Source of the DNA: Centrapalus pauciflorus
Taxonomy: Eukaryota; Streptophyta; Magnoliopsida; Asterales; Asteraceae
Length of the DNA stretch: 64,000 nt
Assembly: GCA_020465985.1 (NCBI GenBank)
Contig: JAANYP010000852.1
Span: 16,205 to 80,204 of the forward strand
Reading direction: 5' to 3'
Shown in pieces: positions 57,015 through 64,000 of this stretch. The notes beneath the pieces were generated by a model, which had not been told where the DNA came from, ran no database searches, and was given only the letters and a program-made list of their open reading frames with translations. Position 1 is the first letter of the stretch. Each line of letters opens with the position of its first letter. Made by a program: the position numbers and the translations under genes.

Positions 57015-57030
57015 CTTCGGGGACGAAGTT
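57013..57030 (+). other. Post-stop stem-loop of family G
   Basis: AACTTCG-GGGA-CGAAGTT, perfect 7-bp stem starting in the stop codon. Compared with D and E, the third pair is C-G instead of T-A, a compensatory change. Confidence 0.65.
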
Positions 57031-57051
57031 TGTGCGTGGTAGAGCCCATTC

Positions 57052-59462
57052 TGTAACAACCTAACTTTTAGCCGATCATGTAATGCTTAATTTTGAGTTA
57101 ATAATATAATTTTGTTATATTATTTATGTTGCAAATATTAACTAAGAATGAAAATTTATTAAGTAAATATGATTTTAAATTATATTTATGATACAATTAA
57201 AATGAGTAAAATAAATGAGATATAAAATACAAAAGTTTAGTGGGTTAAATTAAAATATGACAAAAGCGATATATAAAAACAAAATTAATGATCAATTAAG
57301 ATCATTAACACCAAACCACTCTCTCTCTCTCTAATCTCTCACTAAGCCTACGGCTTCATCACAAATCCATCAAATTGTTCATCAAGTTGTAATTAAGTGA
57401 AGGATTAAAGACAAAGAAGTTACAACAATCATCCTTCATTATCAATTGACAAAAATTCAAGGTAATAATTACTTAAAATTTGAAATGTTTGAGTTTATGT
57501 TCGGTTTTCATAAAAACCGAATTGATGATCTGAAAATCTTGTTGCATGTAAATGAATTTAGTATATTATGATGAATTTAAGTTAATAGAAGTTATAGAAA
57601 CAAAATTTGTGGGTTTGATCATCCAAATAATTGAAGAAATCAGAAATTTTGATAAAAATGCGTTCTTGGCAAAATATTAAGATTTTGGATGATTTTGATT
57701 TAATTATAATGATATGGATGGGGAAATTAGTATAAAATCAATCTAATAATGTTAATATAACAATATAATAAATTGCATGTTAAAAGAAATGTATTTTGAG
57801 AAATTTTAATGAAAATCCGTATGAATAAATGAAGAACACTAAGAACAATTTCTGGAAAATTTTAAAGTCATGGGATCCGAATTCGGATAACCCAAATTCA
57901 GATGGTGCCCCATTCGGATCCTTATATTTCGGATGAAATGTCAAGTTCGGACCTCATCTTGTACCTAATTCGGATGGTGTCATAATTTCGGATCTTGCTT
58001 AGGTCCTAATTTGGATGTGATGCTAATTCGGATCACATGCTTAATTCGGATATTTCAATTTCGGTTGGGTCATGATCCGAATTCGGGTTTATGCTATTTC
58101 GGATGGTGCCAAATCCGGGTGCCCAATTCGGTCAGATCCGAATCCGGATTCTTAATCCGAATAGATTCGAATCCGGGTGATCCGAAATCAAATACTTTAT
58201 TTTGATATTTTAATTAAATAAATGATTATATATATATACTTATTGTTATATATATATATATATATATAGAAAGCCTATGAGATTATCAGTTATCAGAATC
58301 AGATGAAATAAAGATTTTAAAGACTAAAAGATGATGAAATTGACATGATATTAACATGATAATTCTGGACAGGTTCAGTGAAATTCTGAACATAGAGACA
58401 CAGATTTAAAAGATTTAAAGCGGGTCAAAGACTTGAATTGACAGAACAGATTGACAAAGATAAAATCCTGAGATAACTCAGGTGGCAGATTTTTATAATT
58501 GTTTGACAAAGACCAGATCTGTGAGTTATAGATATTCAGATTTAACATGCTTGAATTTCCGGTTGAGACATATTGTTGATGATAGATTGATTTGACATTC
58601 ATTTATCAGCTGGATTGTGACCTGTGCACACCATGGATGGGTGTTGCCCAGTGGATCATGATAGCTATTTGACTTATCACTTCATATGATATTGCTTTTA
58701 CTGTTCATTTCAGATATTGCGATAAGACTACTGCTATCATGACTTTGATTACATATGCTTCATCATTGCATATACTTGACATATTGATTCAGCCTGATTA
58801 GCCTTGATTGGTCTATTGTTCTAGACCTGGCTTTTTCACCAGTTCTATTGAATTGGTAATGACCTCCGATGTTCCGTCACGTTGATTTAATGGTAGCTAG
58901 CCCAGTATGTGGCTGATCCCCACAATTTAAGCGTGAGTGTGGCCTGAGCGTCATCCAACTCTATGACTTCTATTTCTCAATCATGAGGGCTGTAGCGGCA
59001 GCCAAGACATATCACGCTAGATTGATGATCTGCTTGACATGCATGTTAATTTGAAAATCTATTTAATCACTAAGCATTGCTTACGGTCGCTACATGAATA
59101 TTTTTACAGGAAAAGACAAAGGAAAGTCACCTGCCGGACCTAGTTCTTAGGTCTTACACGATCAAGAGAGAAGTATCATAGACCTCTACTCAGCGAACCC
59201 ATTTTGGTACTAATTGGATGACGATATTATGGTGATCTGGGTAGATTTATTTTGATAATATGATGGCATGAATTAGATTAGACTTGTGCCCTTTATAAGT
59301 TTAATTTGAAAACCGTAAACTGTATTAAACTTAAATCCTAATATTTTGTACTGTAATTTAATATTCCGCACTAAATTACTCTATCTTAGTTTGATTGATA
59401 TCGTATTGCATGATGTGGGACCTAGACTCGTGAGAACTGTCTCGTAAGGGGTGGTCTTCACA
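57052..59462 (+). repeat. LTR of family G, shared by two units
   Basis: 2411 bp, TGTAACAACC to GGTCTTCACA. It follows the integrase tail of G0, as a 3' LTR, and is followed by a primer site and gag, as a 5' LTR. Contains an array of CCGAATTCGGAT-like words at 57875-58190, a TA microsatellite (58224-58269) and a CT tract near 57320. Confidence 0.88.
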
Positions 59463-59465
59463 GGA

Positions 59466-59479
59466 TGGTATCAGAGCCC
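59466..59479 (+). other. Primer binding site of element G1
   Basis: TGGTATCAGAGCCC, three bases after the LTR end, complementary to initiator methionine tRNA. Confidence 0.92.
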
Positions 59480-59661
59480 ATAGTTTGAGTGAATCAAGTA
59501 TTAAGTGAGTATACTTGGTCTCAAACTGAAGCAATACATATGTATCAATCATTTAGGTAGATTGAACTGAGATAGGATGTACAGACTGTTAGGATGGGAA
59601 AAAGGGTACATAGATCTAAGTCTATAAACTGATAGTTATATGATTTTAAATTTCAGTTAAA

Positions 59662-60557
59662 ATGTCAGGATCAGGATCAGGTGACATACCAAACAACATG
59701 ACCCCACAACAAATGTTCGAAATGATGCAACAATTGTTAGCCCAACACTCTGAACAACAAAATAAGACAATGCAAGAACAGTTTCAGGCCAGAGATGAGG
59801 CCGAAGCTAAAAGACGTGAAGATAAGAAAAATAAGAGAAAAGAAAAGCAAGTCCAGACTAATGAATCTGATTCTGATAACACAATCCTGAAACCCAAATT
59901 GCTCAGCCAAAAGGCTGCAAGTTTAAAGATTTCAAAGCTAGCGGTGCTTTGAATTTTGAAGGAACGGTTAATCCAATTCAGGCGATGGATTGGATTAGCC
60001 ACACTGAAGAAATCTTCAGGATTTCTGATTGCTTAGACTCCAAGAAAGTAAGCTATGCATCCGCTTTGTGCGTCGGTGCTGCTCGTGCTTGGTGGAAGAC
60101 TCAGAGAAGTATCTATGGAGAGGAGGTAATTCAGACTTTGGAATGGGAGCAGTTTCTCGATATGTTTAATGCAAAGTATTGTCCAGTCGACCAGCGAGAC
60201 AAGATGGAAGTGCAATTGATGCAACTGACTTAGGGAACAAAGACTGTTGATGAATACGAGCATGAATTCTCGAGGTTATGCGGCTACTCTTCTTATCAAG
60301 TAGCTACCGAGGAGAGAAAGATGAATAGATGTCGTGTAGGACTCAATCCTAGATATCGACATCCGATGAGTGCGATCAAATACAAATCTTACTTGGAAAT
60401 GGTAGAAGCAGCTAGACAGATCGAGAGAGGTTATTTAGAATATGGTGATCAGCTTTACGCTCCAACGACTAACCCGACGAATCCATCACCTCCGAAGAAA
60501 CAAAGATTTGGCAGATTTTTCAAGATTAGTAAATCACAACCTCAGCAATCTCAATAG
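59662..60557 (+). pseudogene. Element G1 Gag
   Basis: ATG at 59662 opens MSGSGSGDIPNNMTPQQMFE and a Gln/Lys-rich segment (QARDEAEAKRREDKKNKRKE). A frameshift near 59880-59950 moves into the frame starting NFEGTVNPIQAMDWISHTEE, with the Gag core ARAWWKTQRSIYGEE and KYCPVDQRDKMEVQLMQL. A TAG at 60231-60233 and another at 60555-60557 interrupt the continuing frame (GTKTVDEYEHEFSRLC; KYKSYLEMVEAARQIERGYL). Confidence 0.85.
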
Positions 60558-62027
60558 TATAGTTCGCATTCGAAAGCCCAAGCGTATTCACTAAAGAACG
60601 AGCCGCGATTCTGCAAGAGATGCAGAAAGTCACACATGGGATTGTGCAACCCAGAGGATGTTACTTGTTTTGCGTGCAACATGATCGGTCACAGCAGTGA
60701 AGAATGCCCACAGCAGGGACGAGGATGTGCAAAATACGGGAAAAGAGGACACTTTATGTATCAGTGTCGAAGCGGGCAAAGATTTCAATCACAGTCGTCA
60801 GCGGGAGGTTCTACAGGGAAAAGTTCTGCTGCAACTCCGACAGTAAGGACACGTGCGTTTCAGATAACGGCCGAAGAAGCAAAGGAAACCCCTGATGTAG
60901 TTACGGGTATGTTTTTACTTAACTCCATTCCTGCCCGAGTATTATTTGATTCCGACGCGAGTCGTTCTTTCATATCGACTTCTTTTGCATCAAGATTATC
61001 TAAACCCCCGTCAAAGCTTCCTGTCATGATTGATATTAAGACAGCCAATAACAATTATGTTATGGCTGATTCTGTATATCGAAACTGCACTCTACTCGTC
61101 GATAATATCGTATTCAACCTTGATCTTATACTGATTCCGCTAAAAGAATTTGACGTTATCATCGGCATGGACTGGCTAACGAACAATGAAGCAACGATCG
61201 TATGCAACCGTCGGATCATCAGAATCAAGTCCTCAGACGGTCGAGTATTGGAGATCAAAGGAGAGAAAAGAAAAGGTGCTCACTGCTTTATTTCTGTAGA
61301 GAAAGCTCACAAATGTTTGTCTAAGGGTCACGAATCTTATCTGTGCTACGTCTCTTCTGAATCAAACTCTGAAAAGAAAACCTTAGCTGATATTCCTATC
61401 GTCTGTGAGTTCCCAGACGTCTTTCCCGATGATATTTCTGGAGTGCCACCAGAACGTCAAGTCGAATTCGGCATTGACTTAGTTCTTGGTGCGGCTCCTA
61501 TTGCTAAAGCTCCCTACAGACTTGCACCTGCAGAAATGCAGGAAATGTCAAAGCAGTTGCAAGAGCTGTTAGAAAAGGGGTTTATCCGACCGAGTTCATC
61601 TCCGTGGGGTGCACCTGTCTTATTTGTCAAAAAGAAAGACGGAACTCCCCGTATGTGCATCGACTACCGTGAGTGGAACAAAGTTACTATAAAGAATAAA
61701 TATCCTCTGCCCAGGATCGATGATCTGTTTGATCAGCTACAAGGAGCCAGCTACTTCTCGAAAATCGATCTTCGTTCTGGGTATCATCAATTAAAAGTCA
61801 GAGATGAGGATATTCCGAAGACAGCCTTCCGAACAAGATACGGTCATTACGAATTTCTCGTGATGCCGTTCGGTTTAACGAATGCACCAGCGGCGTTCAT
61901 GGATCTCATGAATAGCGTGTGCAGACCGATGCTGGATAAGTCAGTTATCGTATTCATAGACGATATTCTAATTTACTCCAAAACGGAGGCTGATCATGCT
62001 ATTCATTTGCGGCAATTGCTAGAGTAA
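60558..62027 (+). pseudogene. Element G1 zinc knuckles, protease and RT
   Basis: Frame of about 490 codons. Knuckle CFACNMIGHSSEEC; a second, CAKYGKRGHFMYQC, has lost its second Cys to Tyr. Protease FDSDASRSFIS has Asp where the active site needs Gly (DSG to DSD, one base), so catalysis is probably lost. Then IIGMDWLTNNEATIV and RT with YREWNKVTIKNKYPLPRIDD, MPFGLTNA and FIDDILIYSK. It stops at TAA 62025-62027, where related elements read Leu-Leu-Glu then an open codon. Confidence 0.9.
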
Positions 62028-62918
62028 CTGAGAAAAGAAAGACTCTATGCAAAATTTTCTAAATGCGAATTCTGGCTCAGACAGATTCAATTCCTTGGCC
62101 ATGTTGTTTCTGGCGAAGGTATTTCCGTCGATCCTTCTAAAGTCGAGGCCGTTCAAAAATGGCAACCGCCTCGCAATGCCTCCGAAATAAGAAGTTTCCT
62201 TGGATTGGCCGGTTACTATCGGCGAATTATAAAGGACTTCTCAAAGATTGTTGTGCCACTTACGATGTTAACACGAAAGAATACTCCTTTCGTTTGGACC
62301 GATAAACAACAAGAGGCATTTGACATTCTGAAACAGAAGCTTATTCAAGCGCCGATCTTAGCCTTACCAGAAGGCAATGATGATTTTGTCGTTTACAGCG
62401 ACGCATCTGGTACTAGCTTAGGATGTGTTCTCATTTAAAGGGGAAAAGTAATTGCCTACGCTTCAAGGCAATTAAAAGACTACGAGAAGAGTGCACCAAC
62501 TCATGATCTTGAGTTGGCTGCCGTTACCTTTGCTTTGAAAATCTGGCGTCACTATCTTTATGGAACTCGGTGTCAGCTTTACACCGATCATAAGAGTCTC
62601 AAACATCTTTTTACTCAAAAGGATCTAAATATGAAACAACGACGGTCCTTGGAGCTTATCGAGGACTACGATTGCGAGATCCTATATCATCCCGGCAAAG
62701 CTAATGTTGTCGCGGATGCTTTGAGTAGAAAAGTTTATCCAGAAAAGTGCTGCTATGCCCTAACTCCGGTTATATTCTCTTCTGATCTTATTGAACACAT
62801 CAGAGTTGCTCAAGCTGAAGCACTGAAAGAAGAGAATATTGATTCTGAAAACCTTAAAGGGCAGTTACAATTTCTAACTCTGAATCATTTGGGACTTCAA
62901 TGTCTCAAAGGAAACTAA
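62028..62918 (+). pseudogene. Element G1 RT thumb and RNase H
   Basis: Same frame as RT. RERLYAKFSKCEFWL-type region, AGYYRRIIKDFSKIVVPLTM, RNase H YSDASGTSLGCVLI, then a TAA (CAA changed) at 62436-62438, then THDLELAAVTFALKIWRHYL, YTDHKSLKHLF and YHPGKANVVADALSRK. Another TAA at 62916-62918. Confidence 0.88.
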
Positions 62919-64000
62919 ATCTGGATTCCTAAATATGGTTCTATTCGCAACAGTCTTCTATCTGAAGCCCATCAGTCCAAGTTATCTATTCATCCTGGCA
63001 GCTCAAAGATGTATTTTGATCTGAAAGCCGATTATTGGTGGCCAGGAATGAAGAAAGACATCGGTAAATGTGTCGAAAGCTGCAGAGTCTGTCAGATGGT
63101 AAAGGCAGAACATCAGAAACCCTTCGGGGATATGCAACCACTGCCAGTTCCTGAGTGGAAGTGGGAGCATATAACTATGGATTTCATCACGAAGCTGCCG
63201 AAAACCAAGAGACAGCACGACTCCATCTGGGTAGTCGTGGATCGATTAACGAAGTCAGCTCACTTCATACCGATGAAGGAAACATACTCCCTCGATAGAT
63301 TGGCACAGATATACATCACAGAAGTAATTTCTCGACATGGTGTGCCGAAATCTATCGTATCTGATCGTGATAGTCGTTTCACATCTAGATTCTGGCAAGC
63401 TATACAAGACGGGATGGGTACTCGAATCTCTATGAGTACTGCTTATCATCCTAATGCAGATGGCCAGAGTGAGCGTACTATCCTTACTCTTGAAGATATG
63501 CTTCGTGCCTGTGTTCTTGATCTAGGATGTAACTGGGATGACCACTTGCCTCTGGTCGAATTCTCTTACAACAAGAGTTATCATTCTACGATCAAGATGA
63601 CTCCATTTGAAGCTTTGTATGGAAGAAAGTGCAGAACTCCTACCTGTTGGCGTGAAACAGGTGAATCACCGATAGCGGGTCCTGCCCTTCTACAGTTGAC
63701 TCATGAGAAGATTCAACTCGTCAGAAGGAACATACTTGAAGCTCAAAGCAGGCAGAAGTCATATTATGATAATCAACACAGATCAATCAGTTTTGCGGTT
63801 AACAATTGGGTGATGTTGAAAGTAGCCCCAATGAAGAATGTGGTGCGGTTCATTAAAAGAAACAAGCTAGCTCCGAGATTCATTGGTCCGTTCAAGATTG
63901 TCGAAAAGATAGGAAATCAATCTTATCGTCTTGAACTGCCGGGGGACTTATCTGGAATACATCCTGTATTCCATGTCAGTCATCTGAGAAAAAGCTTAGC
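62919..64000 (+). pseudogene. Element G1 integrase (open to window end)
   Basis: Uninterrupted frame from 62919 to the last base. HHCC finger (LSIHPGSSKMYFDLKADYWW ... CRVCQMVKAEH), catalytic Asp in TMDFITKLPKTKRQHDSIWV, second Asp region TAYHPNADGQSERT (the usual PQTDG reads PNADG), Glu in LPLVEFSYNKSYH, then the GPFKIVEKIGNQSYRLELP block and HPVFHVSHLRKSL. Its start is preceded by a nonsense codon, so it is part of a broken pol, but the domain itself shows no lesion within the window. Confidence 0.9.

Larger units (their letters stand above)
59463..64000 (+). mobile_element. Gypsy element G1 (runs off window)
   Basis: Chromovirus internal region from primer site to integrase. One main frame with nonsense codons at 60231, 60555, 62025, 62436 and 62916 and a frameshift in the first 300 bp of gag; the protease active site is also altered. 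Several of these stops differ from the expected Gln codon by one C-to-T change. The window ends within the integrase C-terminus. Confidence 0.9.

Noticed and set aside
1..64000. Host protein gene, tRNA, rRNA or CRISPR array
   Set aside because: Every strong coding signal is a retrotransposon protein or unclear element ORF; no cloverleaf, rRNA core or spaced direct-repeat array was seen by eye.

Overview
This window is plant nuclear DNA made almost entirely of nested LTR retrotransposons. I see no host gene, tRNA, rRNA or CRISPR array. Ty3/gypsy chromoviruses (pol ending in a chromodomain), long LTRs of about 2.1-2.4 kb, UBN2-type Ty1/copia Gag, initiator-Met-tRNA primer sites and a plant-style Helitron point to a dicot. 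The palindromic ACTCGGCGAGT and CCGAATTCGG words in several LTRs remind me of Asteraceae (lettuce/chicory-like) repeats; that is recollection and inference, not a search result.

Layout. (1) 1-7362: the 3' end of a copia element (B1; extra 3' ORF, polypurine tract, LTR 6823-7362), split by a young non-autonomous minus-strand LTR element (A, 272-6185). B1 itself sits in a gypsy integrase gene. (2) 7363-35563, continuing at 45294-45679: about three partial tandem copies of an 8.2-kb unit made of gypsy family C (protease-RT-RNase H-integrase, then LTR) and a non-coding block that lies where leader and gag should be. The array is interrupted by chromovirus D (12291-22695, minus, perfect AAAAG target duplication), a 698-bp Helitron (23415-24112) and chromovirus E (35564-45293, plus, both LTRs damaged). 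Copy 2 preserves the empty sites for D, B1 and the Helitron. (3) 45680-52254: gypsy element F (minus) inserted in a family C LTR; its 5' end is cut off by a copia LTR. (4) 52255-56554: copia element B2 (same family as B1) with LTR, primer site, Gag and protease, then an abrupt switch inside the protease region to gypsy integrase. (5) 56555-64000: gypsy family G as integrase tail, LTR, then a second element that runs off the window, so one LTR is shared by two units.

Every pol gene carries stops or frameshifts. D is the least damaged: in gag-pol, one nonsense codon in gag and one nonsense codon plus a 1-nt deletion ahead of the integrase core. The most interesting items are a conserved extra ORF upstream of gag in D and E; a long conserved hairpin in the B LTRs; a covarying stem-loop just after the pol stop in three gypsy families; the copia/gypsy chimeric junction; the Helitron with its paralogous empty site; and CCGAATTCGG-type arrays shared by unrelated element families. 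Identities are by-eye estimates.
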